A DNA stretch of 64,000 nucleotides from an uncultured Collinsella sp. Lineage in GTDB: Bacteria; Actinomycetota; Coriobacteriia; Coriobacteriales; Coriobacteriaceae. Shown in pieces: positions 36,827 to 45,316 of this stretch (positions are counted from its first letter, which is position 1; every line of letters begins with the position of its first letter). The notes under the pieces were generated by a model, which saw nothing but the letters and a program-made list of their open reading frames with translations, was not told where the DNA came from and searched no databases. A program made the translations under genes and the position numbers. The DNA lies in assembly GCA_900542905.1 (NCBI GenBank), contig UQPF01000001.1, positions 124,001 through 188,000 of the forward strand, read 5' to 3'.

Positions 36827-37933
36827 ATGGCGATTACCATCGATATCGACACCGCACGCCCCTACCAGGTACACGTGGGCACGTTTTTGCTGGAGCAGGC
36901 AGGGCCACTCGTTCGCGCCACCGCCGGAGGCACCCGCGCCGTCATCGTGACGGACACCAACGTGGGCCCGCTCTACCAGATGCCCGTTAAGCAGAGCCTG
37001 GAGGCGTCAGGCTATGAGGTAAGCATTTGCACCTTCGAGGCCGGCGAGGTACACAAGCGCGCCGAGACCTACGTTGCCATTCTTGAGTTTGTAGCCGAGC
37101 ACGAGCTTTCGCGCTCCGACGTGATCGTGGCACTCGGCGGCGGCGTCGTGGGCGACGTGGCTGGCTTTGTGGCCGCCACCTACATGCGCGGCTGCAAGTT
37201 TGTGCAGATCCCCACGAGTCTGCTCGCTATGGTGGACTCGTCGGTGGGCGGCAAGACGGCCATCGACCTGGCTGCCGGCAAGAACCTAGCTGGCGCCTTT
37301 TGGCAGCCGAGCGTAGTTATCGCTGACGTGGGATGCCTTGCCACCCTCACGCCCGAGCAGTTCGCCGACGGCTGCGGCGAAGTCGTCAAGCACGCCGTGA
37401 TTGCCGATCCGGAGCTCTTCGATGAGCTCGAGAAGACCCCACTCACGCTGGAGCTGCTTAACCAGGACGTTGCCCGCGTGGCGCTCATAATCGCCCGCAA
37501 TATCGACATTAAGCGCGCCGTGGTCGTTGCCGACGAACGCGAGACCAACCAGCGCAAGCTCCTCAACTTTGGACACAGCGCCGGACATGCCGTCGAGGCC
37601 TGCGAGCACTTTGAGCTGGGACACGGCAACTGCGTGTCGATCGGCATGGGCATCATCACGCGTGCCGCGGCCCTGCACGGCATTTGCGATGCCGAGCTGC
37701 CCGGTCGCATCGAGGAGCTCTGCGCCCGTCATGGCCTCAAGACCCGCTGTGAGCTTTCGGCCGACGCCATCTTTGCCGAGGCGCTGCACGACAAAAAACG
37801 CGCCGGTGACACCATCGATCTGGTGATTCCGCACGGTATTGGCCGCTGCAGCATCGACCGCACGCCGCTTTCCACCTTCCATGATTTAATTGCCGAGGGC
37901 CTCGGCCAGAAGGGAGACGCATCCGTATGCTAG
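36827..37933 (+). CDS. aroB: 3-Dehydroquinate synthase
   Basis: Second shikimate step, DAHP to 3-dehydroquinate, NAD- and divalent-metal-dependent. The 368-aa protein has GGGVVGDVAGFVAATYMRG, PTSLLAMVDSSVGGKTAID, the metal-site GEVVKHAVI and LNFGHSAGHAVE. AAAGGA precedes the ATG. Its last codons overlap the aroA start by seven bases, so the two are coupled. Confidence 0.96.
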   Translation: MAITIDIDTARPYQVHVGTFLLEQAGPLVRATAGGTRAVIVTDTNVGPLYQMPVKQSLEASGYEVSICTFEAGEVHKRAETYVAILEFVAEHELSRSDVIVALGGGVVGDVAGFVAATYMRGCKFVQIPTSLLAMVDSSVGGKTAIDLAAGKNLAGAFWQPSVVIADVGCLATLTPEQFADGCGEVVKHAVIADPELFDELEKTPLTLELLNQDVARVALIIARNIDIKRAVVVADERETNQRKLLNFGHSAGHAVEACEHFELGHGNCVSIGMGIITRAAALHGICDAELPGRIEELCARHGLKTRCELSADAIFAEALHDKKRAGDTIDLVIPHGIGRCSIDRTPLSTFHDLIAEGLGQKGDASVC

Positions 37934-39246
37934 CCCGCATCACCCCCTCCCCGCTCAAGGGCACCGTTCCCGCCATCGCGTCCAAGTCGATGGCGCACCG
38001 CCTCATCATCTGTGCCGCACTCGCCAACGGCGAGACGCACGTCACTTGCAACACCACCTGCGCCGATATCGAGGCCACGGTGCGCTGCCTCACGGCCCTG
38101 GGTGCCCGCATCGAGACCGTCGAGGACGGGTTCCAAGTCCATCCCACCATGAAGAGTATTGAGTTTGGCCTGCTCAAGGCACTTGCGGGCGGCACGCTCG
38201 ACTGCGGCGAGAGCGGCTCCACGCTCCGCTTTATGCTGCCCGTCGCCTGCGCGCTGGGGGCAGAGGCCACCTTTGTGGGCCAGGGCCGCCTGGGCGCACG
38301 CCCCCTCTCCCCGCTCTCCGACGAGATCATTGCCGCCGGCTGCGACCTGCAGGGTCTGGGCGGCTTCCCGCTCAAGACAAGCGGCCGCATGCGCCCGGGC
38401 ACCTTTATCCTGCCGGGCAATGTGAGCTCGCAGTACATCTCCGGCTTGCTGCTGGCAGCCCCGCTTTTGGCCCAGCCCTCCTGCGTGCAGGTAACCGGCC
38501 TTATCGAGAGCCGCCCCTATATCAACCTGACCATCCAGGCCATGAAGGCCTTCGGCGTCGAGGTCAACGTCGAGCGTATCCCCGCCAAGGACGGCCAGCC
38601 CGAGATCACGAACTTCCGCGTGGACAGCGGCTCGTACCGCACTCCAGGCAACGTTGCTGTCGAGGGCGACTGGTCCAACGCCGCCTTTTGGCTGTGTGCC
38701 GGCGCCATCGGTACCGACCCCATCACCGTCGAGGGCGTGTCGCTCAGCTCTGCGCAAGGCGACCGCAACGTGCTTGCCGCGCTCTCGCGCTTTGGCGCCC
38801 GCATCGTGCGCTCCACCAACGCCGCCACCGTGCAGTCCGACAAGCTCGCCGGCTTTGAGATGAGCGCGCACGACATCCCCGACTTGGTGCCCGTTATCTC
38901 TGCCGTGGCATCGCTGGCGCAAGGCCGCACGTTCATCCGCGACTGCGCCCGCCTGCGCATCAAGGAATCCGACCGTCTGGCCACCACCACCCGCGAGCTC
39001 ACCGCACTGGGCGCACAGGTGCGCATTGCCGGCGACGACCTCATCATCAAGGGTGTCGACGCCTTTACCGGCGGCGAGGTCGATTCGCACAACGACCACC
39101 GCATCGCCATGATGGCCGCCATCGCTGCGAGCCGCGCCACTGGCGAAGTCATGATCCACGGCGCCGAGGCCGTCAACAAGTCCTATCCTGATTTCTTTGA
39201 CCACTACCGCCTGCTGGGCGGCAAGGTCACGCTCGAGGAGGAATAG
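37927..39246 (+). CDS. aroA: EPSP synthase (3-phosphoshikimate 1-carboxyvinyltransferase)
   Basis: Joins PEP and shikimate-3-phosphate; target of glyphosate. The 439-aa protein has the N-terminal SKSMAHRLIICAALA, the segment CGESGSTLRFMLPVA (compare LxxGNAGTAxRxL in enteric enzymes, so this is the more glyphosate-tolerant-looking class II pattern, by inference), RIKESDRLATTTREL and DSHNDHRIAMM. aroC starts one base after its stop codon. Confidence 0.96.
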   Translation: MLARITPSPLKGTVPAIASKSMAHRLIICAALANGETHVTCNTTCADIEATVRCLTALGARIETVEDGFQVHPTMKSIEFGLLKALAGGTLDCGESGSTLRFMLPVACALGAEATFVGQGRLGARPLSPLSDEIIAAGCDLQGLGGFPLKTSGRMRPGTFILPGNVSSQYISGLLLAAPLLAQPSCVQVTGLIESRPYINLTIQAMKAFGVEVNVERIPAKDGQPEITNFRVDSGSYRTPGNVAVEGDWSNAAFWLCAGAIGTDPITVEGVSLSSAQGDRNVLAALSRFGARIVRSTNAATVQSDKLAGFEMSAHDIPDLVPVISAVASLAQGRTFIRDCARLRIKESDRLATTTRELTALGAQVRIAGDDLIIKGVDAFTGGEVDSHNDHRIAMMAAIAASRATGEVMIHGAEAVNKSYPDFFDHYRLLGGKVTLEEE

Positions 39247-39247
39247 C

Positions 39248-40345
39248 ATGTCCTCGACCTTTGGCAACGTCTTGCATCTGAGCATCTTTGGCCAGTCGCA
39301 CTCCCCTGCTATCGGCTGCTCACTCGATGGCATTCCCGCCGGTATCGCCGTTGACCAGGAGCAGCTGCAGGCCTTTTTGGACCGTCGCGCCCCCGGCCGC
39401 GACGAGACCGCGACCAAGCGCCGTGAGGCCGACGCCGCGCATATCATTGCCGGTGTGGTCGATGGACACACTACCGGCGCACCCATCGCCGCGATCATTG
39501 AGAACACCAACACGCGCTCCAAGGACTATTCCGAGTTGCGCCGTAAGCCCCGTCCGGGACATGCGGACTTTCCGGCGCGCGTCAAGTACCACAACATGCA
39601 CGACGTCGCCGGCGGCGGACATTTCTCCGGCCGCCTAACGGCCCCCTTATGCATCGCTGGCGGCATTGCACTGCAGGCACTCGAGGCCCGTGGCATTCGG
39701 GTGATGGCGCATGTCGCGCAGATCGGCGGCATCTCCGACCTACCGATGGACGACATGGTCTATCGCGAGGCCGACCGCAAGGCGATTCTCAAGAACGATT
39801 TGCCGTGCATTGACGCCGCCGCAGCCAGCCGCATGCGCGAGGAGATCCTAGACGCGCGCGACGAGCTCGACAGCATCGGCGGCATCGTGGAGTGCGGCAT
39901 CTACGGGCTTCCCGCGGGCATCGGTGACCCCATGTTCGACGGCATCGAGAACCGCATCGCACAGATCGCGTTTGGCATTCCCGCCGTAAAGGGTGTGGAG
40001 TTTGGCATGGGCTTTGCCGTGGCCGCCATGCGCGGCAGCGAGAACAACGATCCGTACCGCGTAGATGCCGAGACCGGCAAGATTGCGGTCGAGTCCAACA
40101 ACGCCGGCGGTATTCTGGGCGGCATCTCCACCGGCGCACCCGTCATGTGGCGTATGGCCGTAAAGCCGACACCCTCCATCGGCCGCGAGCAGCAGACCGT
40201 GGACATGGACGCCATGGAAAATGCCGAGCTCTCGGTCCACGGCCGCCACGATCCCTGCATCGTCCCGCGCGCCGTCCCCGTAGCCGAGGCAGCCGCCGCC
40301 CTCGCCATCTGGGACGCCCTCCTCGAGGACGCCGCCCAGCTCTAA
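39248..40345 (+). CDS. aroC: Chorismate synthase
   Basis: Last common step, EPSP to chorismate, needs reduced FMN. The 365-aa protein has FGQSHSPAIGCSLDGIPAG, RRAPGRDETATKRREAD, and GGGHFSGRLTAP. The ATG at 39248 overlaps the end of aroA closely (GAGGAGGAATAGC provides the ribosome-binding site); the frame opens earlier at 39197 inside aroA, which is not real. The longer mid-section fits the usual 360-390 aa. Confidence 0.96.
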   Translation: MSSTFGNVLHLSIFGQSHSPAIGCSLDGIPAGIAVDQEQLQAFLDRRAPGRDETATKRREADAAHIIAGVVDGHTTGAPIAAIIENTNTRSKDYSELRRKPRPGHADFPARVKYHNMHDVAGGGHFSGRLTAPLCIAGGIALQALEARGIRVMAHVAQIGGISDLPMDDMVYREADRKAILKNDLPCIDAAAASRMREEILDARDELDSIGGIVECGIYGLPAGIGDPMFDGIENRIAQIAFGIPAVKGVEFGMGFAVAAMRGSENNDPYRVDAETGKIAVESNNAGGILGGISTGAPVMWRMAVKPTPSIGREQQTVDMDAMENAELSVHGRHDPCIVPRAVPVAEAAAALAIWDALLEDAAQL

Positions 40346-40398
40346 CCCGCCTCACCTGGGTTGCCTGTCAACTCAGCCGTTACGTGAAAGGGGCCTCC

Positions 40399-41544
40399 AT
40401 GGACCTTGCCGATATTCGCCAGACCATCGATGGCATCGACACCACGCTCCTCAACAGCTTTGTCGAGCGCATGGACATTGCCACCGAGGTCGCTAAGTCA
40501 AAAATCGAGATGGGCAAGGCCGTCTTCGACCCCGCCCGCGAGCGCTCCAAGCTCAACAACCTCGCCAGCCGCGCGCCCGAGCGCTACGAGGCACAGACCA
40601 TCGCCCTGTTCCGTCTTCTCATGAGCATGAGCAAGGCCGAGCAGCAGCGCTACATCAACGAGCTCAAGGGCATCACCATCTCGCAAAAGGCCCACGCCAC
40701 GGCTGCAGCCTTTGACACGCCCTTCCCTCAAACGGCCACCGTTGCCTGCCAGGGCGTGGAAGGTGCCTATAGCCAGATCGCCGCGTGCAAACTCTTCGAC
40801 GTGCCCGACATCGCGTTCTTTGAGACCTTTGAGGGCGTCATGCGAGCCGTGCGCGACGGGTTCTGCGAGTTTGGCGTGCTGCCCATCGAGAACTCCACCG
40901 CCGGATCGGTCAACGCCGTCTACGACCTGCTCGCCCAGTTCGACTTTCACATCGTGCGCTCGCTTCGCCTCAAGATCGACCACAACTTGCTCGTCAAGCC
41001 CGGCACCAAGCTCGCGGACGTGCGCGAGGTCTACAGCCACGGCCAAGCCATTGCCCAGTGTGCCGGCTTTATCGAGTCCCACGGCCTGCACGCCACCAAG
41101 TACCCCAACACGGCCATGTCGGCCGAGATGGTCGCCAACTCCGAGCGCACCGACGTCGCCGCCATCGCCTCGCGCAGCTGTGCCACGCTGTATGGCCTCG
41201 AGGTGCTGGAGCCCAATATCCAAGACTCGGACAACAACTACACGCGCTTTGTCGTCATCAGCCGCGAGCCGCGCGTCTACCCCGGCGCTAATCGCACCTC
41301 GCTCATGATCACCACGGCCAACGAGCCGGGCGCCCTCTATCGCGTGCTCGAGCGCTTCTACGCACTCAACATCAACCTCATCAAGCTCGAGAGCCGCCCC
41401 ATCCCCGGCCGCGACTTTGAGTTTATGTTCTACTTTGATCTGGACTGCCCCTTTGGCAGCAAGGCCCTCGACGACCTGCTCGATTCCATCGACGACGTGT
41501 GCGAGAGCTTCACCTACTTTGGCAGCTACACGGAGGTGCTCTAG
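40399..41544 (+). CDS. pheA: Bifunctional chorismate mutase / prephenate dehydratase
   Basis: P-protein, 381 aa: AroQ-type chorismate mutase (about 1-95, IRQTIDGIDTTLLNSFVERM), prephenate dehydratase (about 110-290, with ENSTAGSVNAVYDLL and the C-terminal NYTRFVVISRE), and an ACT domain (about 300-375, NRTSLMITTANEPGALYRVLE...NLIKLESRP) that in this family senses phenylalanine. The real start is the ATG at 40399 with GAAAGGGG upstream; the frame extends back into aroC. It makes prephenate and phenylpyruvate, and supplies prephenate to tyrA. Confidence 0.95.
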   Translation: MDLADIRQTIDGIDTTLLNSFVERMDIATEVAKSKIEMGKAVFDPARERSKLNNLASRAPERYEAQTIALFRLLMSMSKAEQQRYINELKGITISQKAHATAAAFDTPFPQTATVACQGVEGAYSQIAACKLFDVPDIAFFETFEGVMRAVRDGFCEFGVLPIENSTAGSVNAVYDLLAQFDFHIVRSLRLKIDHNLLVKPGTKLADVREVYSHGQAIAQCAGFIESHGLHATKYPNTAMSAEMVANSERTDVAAIASRSCATLYGLEVLEPNIQDSDNNYTRFVVISREPRVYPGANRTSLMITTANEPGALYRVLERFYALNINLIKLESRPIPGRDFEFMFYFDLDCPFGSKALDDLLDSIDDVCESFTYFGSYTEVL

Positions 41545-42795
41545 ATGACCGATACCGCCGCAACCCGCCCCTACGGTGTGCTGGGCCGCGTGCTGGGCCA
41601 CAGCTACACCCCGACCATCTACAAAGAGCTCGCTGGGCTCGATTACGTGCGATTTGAGCGCGAGCCCGAGGACCTCGCGGCCTTTGTGACAGGCGACGAG
41701 TGGGAGGGCACCAACGTGACCATCCCCTACAAGCGCGCCGTCATGGAATACCTGGACGAGCTGAGTCCGTTGGCCGAGCGTATGGGCAACGTCAACACCA
41801 TCACGCGCCTGCCCGACGGCCGCCTGCGCGGCGACAACACCGACTACTTTGGTTTTCAGTGCCTGGTCGAAGAGTTGGGCGTTGAGGTTGCCGGTAAGAA
41901 GGTCCTCGTGCTCGGTGCCACCGGTGGCGCGGGTACTACGGCCAGTATGGTGCTCGGAGATCTGGGCGCCATCGTCGTACCCGTGGGTCGCACGAGCGAG
42001 GTCAATTACAGCAACATCGCTCAGCAGTCCGATGCAACGCTGCTCGTCAACTGCACGCCCGCCGGTATGTTCCCCCACTGCCCCGACGCTCCCTGCACGC
42101 TCGAAGGCCTCGATGCGCTCGAGGGCGTCATCGACATTGTCTACAACCCCGCCCGCACGGGTCTGATGCTCGAGGCCGAGCGCCGCGGCATCCCCTGCAT
42201 CGGCGGCCTGCTCATGCTCGTGGCACAGGCGGCACAGGCTGTAGAGCGTTACACCGGCCAAGCTACCCCGCGCAAGCGTATCTTGGACGTAACGGAGCGT
42301 CTGTCCCGCCGCGAGCAGAACATCGCGCTGATTGGCATGCCGGGCTCGGGCAAGACCCGCGTGGGCGAGCAGATCGCCCAGCTCACGGGTCGCGAGCACA
42401 TCGACTTGGATTGCGCGCTCGAGGAGCGTCTGGGCATGCCCTGTGCCGACTTTATCGTCGAGCGCGGCGAGGCGGCCTTCCGCGAACAGGAGACGGCTGC
42501 GCTGGCCGACATCTCCAAGCGCAGCGGCCTGGTGCTCTCCACCGGCGGCGGCGTGGTCACACGCGACGAGAACTACCCGCTGCTGCACCAGAACAGCCAG
42601 ATTGTGATGCTCAACCGCAAGCTCGACGAGCTCGCCCACAAGGGCCGCCCCATCACCGCGCGCGATGGCATCGATAAGCTCGCCGAGCAGCGCATGCCGC
42701 GCTACCGCGCCTGGGCCGACTACATCATCGACTCACGCGACTGCGCCACCAACACCGCCCAAGCCCTCCTCGAGACCCTCCCACCCGCTCTCTAA
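41545..42795 (+). CDS. Shikimate dehydrogenase-shikimate kinase fusion
   Basis: 416-aa fusion. Residues 1 to about 250 are AroE: substrate loop GHSYTP (usually HSxSP), NVTIPYK with the catalytic Lys63, GDNTDYFG with Asp100, NADP loop GATGGAG (124-130) and VGRT in place of the usual NRT. Residues about 258-416 are AroK: P-loop GMPGSGKT (264-271), DLD, FRxxE, STGGG and GRPI. Such a fusion channels dehydroshikimate to shikimate-3-phosphate. It starts immediately after the pheA stop codon. No separate aroE or aroK is in the window. Confidence 0.93.
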   Translation: MTDTAATRPYGVLGRVLGHSYTPTIYKELAGLDYVRFEREPEDLAAFVTGDEWEGTNVTIPYKRAVMEYLDELSPLAERMGNVNTITRLPDGRLRGDNTDYFGFQCLVEELGVEVAGKKVLVLGATGGAGTTASMVLGDLGAIVVPVGRTSEVNYSNIAQQSDATLLVNCTPAGMFPHCPDAPCTLEGLDALEGVIDIVYNPARTGLMLEAERRGIPCIGGLLMLVAQAAQAVERYTGQATPRKRILDVTERLSRREQNIALIGMPGSGKTRVGEQIAQLTGREHIDLDCALEERLGMPCADFIVERGEAAFREQETAALADISKRSGLVLSTGGGVVTRDENYPLLHQNSQIVMLNRKLDELAHKGRPITARDGIDKLAEQRMPRYRAWADYIIDSRDCATNTAQALLETLPPAL

Positions 42796-42798
42796 CCT

Positions 42799-42837
42799 AA
42801 GCCACCACAAAGGGGACAGACACCTTTGTGGTGGCTT
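42799..42837. repeat. REP-like palindrome or attenuator
   Basis: Perfect 15-base arms AAGCCACCACAAAGG/CCTTTGTGGTGGCTT around a nine-base loop GGACAGACA, between aroEK and aroQ, followed by TTT. It may reduce read-through into aroQ, or be a mobile palindromic repeat similar to that at 31705-31743. Confidence 0.6.
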
Positions 42838-42859
42838 TCCAACCGCAAAGGAAGCAACC

Positions 42860-43297
42860 ATGAAAGCACTCGTCATCAACGGCCCCAACCTCAACATGCT
42901 CGGCATTCGCGAGCCGGGCATCTATGGTAGCGACAACTACGACCGCCTGGTCCAGATCTGCCAGGAGGCAGGTGCCGCGCAGGGCTTCGACGAGGTCGAG
43001 GTCTTCCAGTCCAACCACGAGGGCAGCATCGTCGACAAGATCCAGGAGGCCTACGGCAAGGTCGACGGCATCGTCATCAACCCGGCAGCCTACACGCACA
43101 CCAGCGTGGCAATCCTTGACGCCCTCAAGGCCGTCGCCATCCCTGCCGTCGAGGTGCACATCAGCGCCGTAGAGACGCGCGAGGACTTCCGCCAGGTGAG
43201 CTATGCACGCCTAGCCTGCTTCGCCACCATCACCGGCGAAGGCCTCCAGGGCTACGCCCACGCGCTGGAGCTGCTGAAAGAGCATCTGGAAAAGTAA
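42860..43297 (+). CDS. aroQ: 3-Dehydroquinate dehydratase, type II
   Basis: Third shikimate step. 145-aa dodecameric type II enzyme: INGPNLNMLGIREPGIYG with the catalytic Tyr, QSNHEGSIVDKIQEA, NPAAYTHTSVAILDAL, and EVHISAVETREDFR. The ATG at 42860 follows AAAGGAAGC. It is separated from the rest of the aro genes by the palindrome at 42799-42837 and ends the pathway set. Confidence 0.96.
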   Translation: MKALVINGPNLNMLGIREPGIYGSDNYDRLVQICQEAGAAQGFDEVEVFQSNHEGSIVDKIQEAYGKVDGIVINPAAYTHTSVAILDALKAVAIPAVEVHISAVETREDFRQVSYARLACFATITGEGLQGYAHALELLKEHLEK

Positions 43298-43360
43298 AAT
43301 GCCAACCCCAACAAACAGCAGCGGCTTGCTCGCGCTCGGCTTCAGCAGCATACAAGATGA

Positions 43361-43389
43361 AAAAGCCCAGACCACCAAGCGGTCCGGGC
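43361..43389 (-). terminator. Terminator after tRNA-Arg(UCU)
   Basis: Nine-base stem GCCCGGACC/GGTCTGGGC (one G-T pair), seven-base loop; on the minus strand followed by TTTTTC. Confidence 0.75.
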
Positions 43390-43400
43390 TTAATAAACGA

Positions 43401-43477
43401 TGGTGCTCCATGGCGGATTCGAACCGTCGACCTTGGGATTAGAAGTCCCCTGCTCTATCCAACTGAGCTAATGGAGC
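43401..43477 (-). tRNA. tRNA-Arg (anticodon UCU)
   Basis: 77 bases: acceptor GCTCCAT/ATGGAGC, D-stem GCTC/GAGC, loop CTTCTAA (anticodon TCT, decodes AGA), T-loop TTCGAAT, discriminator A, encoded CCA. Two stem mismatches are visible: the outer pair of the anticodon stem (G27-A43) and A-C within the T-stem (GACGG against CCGCC). A perfect TATAAT at 43524-43529 on the minus strand, 47 bases before it, is a likely -10 box. Confidence 0.9.
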
Positions 43478-43531
43478 AAATAACCGCACGCCCAAGCAAG
43501 CGCAAGCCTGTCGGGCGCAAGTAATTATAAC

Positions 43532-44299
43532 CTAGTTGAACTGCTCGCGATACGCCTTGCAGACCTCATCGACCGGGCCGTCCATGCGAAGGTCACCCTT
43601 CTCAATCCAAACGGCACGCTGGCAGATGCGCTCAACCTGCTCCATGGAGTGCGAAACGAACAGAACCGTCACGTCACCGCTCTGGATAAAGTGCTGAATG
43701 CGAGCCTCACACTTCTGCTGGAAGAACACATCACCGACGGACAGCGTCTCGTCAACGATCAGAATATCGGGCTCGGTAATCGTCGCGATTGCAAAGGCGA
43801 TACGCGCCACCATGCCCGAGGAGAAGTTCTTAAGCGGCATATCGACAAAGTTCTGCAGCTCAGCGAACTCGATAATGCCGTCAAAGTTGGCGTCGATGAA
43901 CTCCTTGGTATAGCCGAGCAGGGCACCGTTCAGATAGATGTTCTCGCGGGCGGTCAGCTCGGGGTCAAAGCCGGCACCAAGCTCAATCAGCGGCGCGATG
44001 TTACCGTGCACCTTAACGCTGCCCTCGCTAGGCTCAAGAACGCCAGCGATAATCTTGAGCATCGTAGACTTGCCGGAGCCATTGGTGCCGACCAGACCCA
44101 CAACCTCGCCGCGATGAATATCAAACGAGATGTGCTTAAGCGCCCTAAACTCCTCAAAGAACAGCTCGTGCTTGGCAAGCTTGATGAAGTACTCCTTGAG
44201 GTTGGTCAGCGACTCGGACGCCATGTTAAAGATCATGGTGACGTCGTCGACCTCGACAGCCAGAGGCTGCTCGCTGTAATCAACAACAGATTCAGTCAT
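43532..44299 (-). CDS. Polysaccharide ABC exporter ATPase (Wzt/TagH type)
   Basis: 255-aa ATP-binding subunit. Walker A GTNGSGKST near residue 77, signature FSSGM, Walker B ILIVDETLSVGD, H-loop VSHSM. The N-terminal segment NLKEYFIKL...FRALKHISFDI is typical of polysaccharide/teichoic acid exporters. It lacks the C-terminal glycan-binding domain of long Wzt proteins, so it should not cap-read the chain end. ATG at 44299 (AAGGAG seven bases upstream) is preferred to a GTG one codon earlier. Downstream of its permease, gap 11 bases. Confidence 0.9.
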   Translation of the reverse strand: MTESVVDYSEQPLAVEVDDVTMIFNMASESLTNLKEYFIKLAKHELFFEEFRALKHISFDIHRGEVVGLVGTNGSGKSTMLKIIAGVLEPSEGSVKVHGNIAPLIELGAGFDPELTARENIYLNGALLGYTKEFIDANFDGIIEFAELQNFVDMPLKNFSSGMVARIAFAIATITEPDILIVDETLSVGDVFFQQKCEARIQHFIQSGDVTVLFVSHSMEQVERICQRAVWIEKGDLRMDGPVDEVCKAYREQFN

Positions 44300-44310
44300 C
44301 ACAGCACTCC

Positions 44311-45156
44311 TTAGATGTAGAGGATGAACTTGCGCTCGGACTTATGGAACACGGTGTAGCCAATAACAAGCGCAAGAACCGCCCAAGCGACGCACATACC
44401 AAACGTCATAAGCGAGGGCGTAGTCTGGAACAGGAAGATATCACGCATAAACTGCAGGTAGTTATACATGGGGTTCGCATAGACCAGAATGCGCACGAGA
44501 TGCGGCATTTGCGCAACGAAGTCGGTCGTCCAGAAGATGGGCGTAATGTAGGTCCAAGCCGTAATGACGACGCTCCACAGATGCATGACATCGCGGAAAA
44601 AGACCGTGAGGGCGGAGAGCATCATGCCCAGGCCCATGCAGAAGCACATAAGCAGCAGCAGGCAGACCGGCAGCAGAATCAGGTGCCAAGAAGGCATAAC
44701 GCGGAACCACAGCATAACGATGGCAACGGCGACCAGCGAGAAGGCAAAGTTAACCAGCGAGAAGAGCACCTTCTGTACTGGGAAGACCCAGCGGTGCACC
44801 TTAACCTTCTTGAGCAGCGGGGCAGCACCCACGATCGACGTCAGGGCCTGGTTCGTAGACTCGGACATGACGGCAAAGGTCACGTTACCCACGATCAAGT
44901 AGAGCGGGTACATCTCGGGCGTAATCGAGCCATTGCGGCCCTGGGCGAAAATCGTCGAGAACACGATGGCCATGACGATCATCATCAGCAGCGGGTTGAG
45001 CACCGACCATGCGACGCCCAGAACGCTACGGCGATACTTGATCTTAAAATCCTTGGTAACCAGCTGACGAAGGATAAACGCGTCCTTCTCAAATTCGTTC
45101 TTAGCAAACGTCGCAGGCAGACTGCGAGTTTCTTGTTGCTTTGTCTGATCCGACAC
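44311..45156 (-). CDS. Polysaccharide ABC exporter permease (Wzm/TagG type)
   Basis: 281-aa ABC-2 membrane subunit with six hydrophobic spans and the conserved cytosolic N-terminal segment LVTKDFKIKYRRSVLGVAWSVLNPL. It exports undecaprenyl-linked glycan together with the ATPase. I place the start at the GTG at 45156, after AAAGGAG; the open frame runs 21 codons further upstream. Divergent from the glycosyltransferase gene at 45317. Confidence 0.9.
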   Translation of the reverse strand: MSDQTKQQETRSLPATFAKNEFEKDAFILRQLVTKDFKIKYRRSVLGVAWSVLNPLLMMIVMAIVFSTIFAQGRNGSITPEMYPLYLIVGNVTFAVMSESTNQALTSIVGAAPLLKKVKVHRWVFPVQKVLFSLVNFAFSLVAVAIVMLWFRVMPSWHLILLPVCLLLLMCFCMGLGMMLSALTVFFRDVMHLWSVVITAWTYITPIFWTTDFVAQMPHLVRILVYANPMYNYLQFMRDIFLFQTTPSLMTFGMCVAWAVLALVIGYTVFHKSERKFILYI

Positions 45157-45195
45157 GGATGCAACTCCTTTACTCGTAATCGTTGACAAACGAAC

Positions 45196-45201
45196 AGTAT
45201 A
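45196..45201 (-). promoter_or_regulatory. Probable -10 box of the ABC exporter genes
   Basis: Minus strand TATACT, 40 bases before the permease start; -35 is weak. Confidence 0.45.
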
Positions 45202-45280
45202 GACCCGACGGCCATGCAAACGATTCGCGCAACAAAACTGGAGAACTAACCCACATCTTAGGATGCCAGGCCCAAACGGC

Positions 45281-45286
45281 TATACT
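45281..45286 (+). promoter_or_regulatory. Probable -10 box of the glycosyltransferase/YfhO genes
   Basis: TATACT, 31 bases before the GTG start at 45317; TTAGGA lies 17 bases upstream. Confidence 0.5.
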
Positions 45287-45316
45287 TTCTAGGATTGAAT
45301 GTATAAGGAGCATTAA

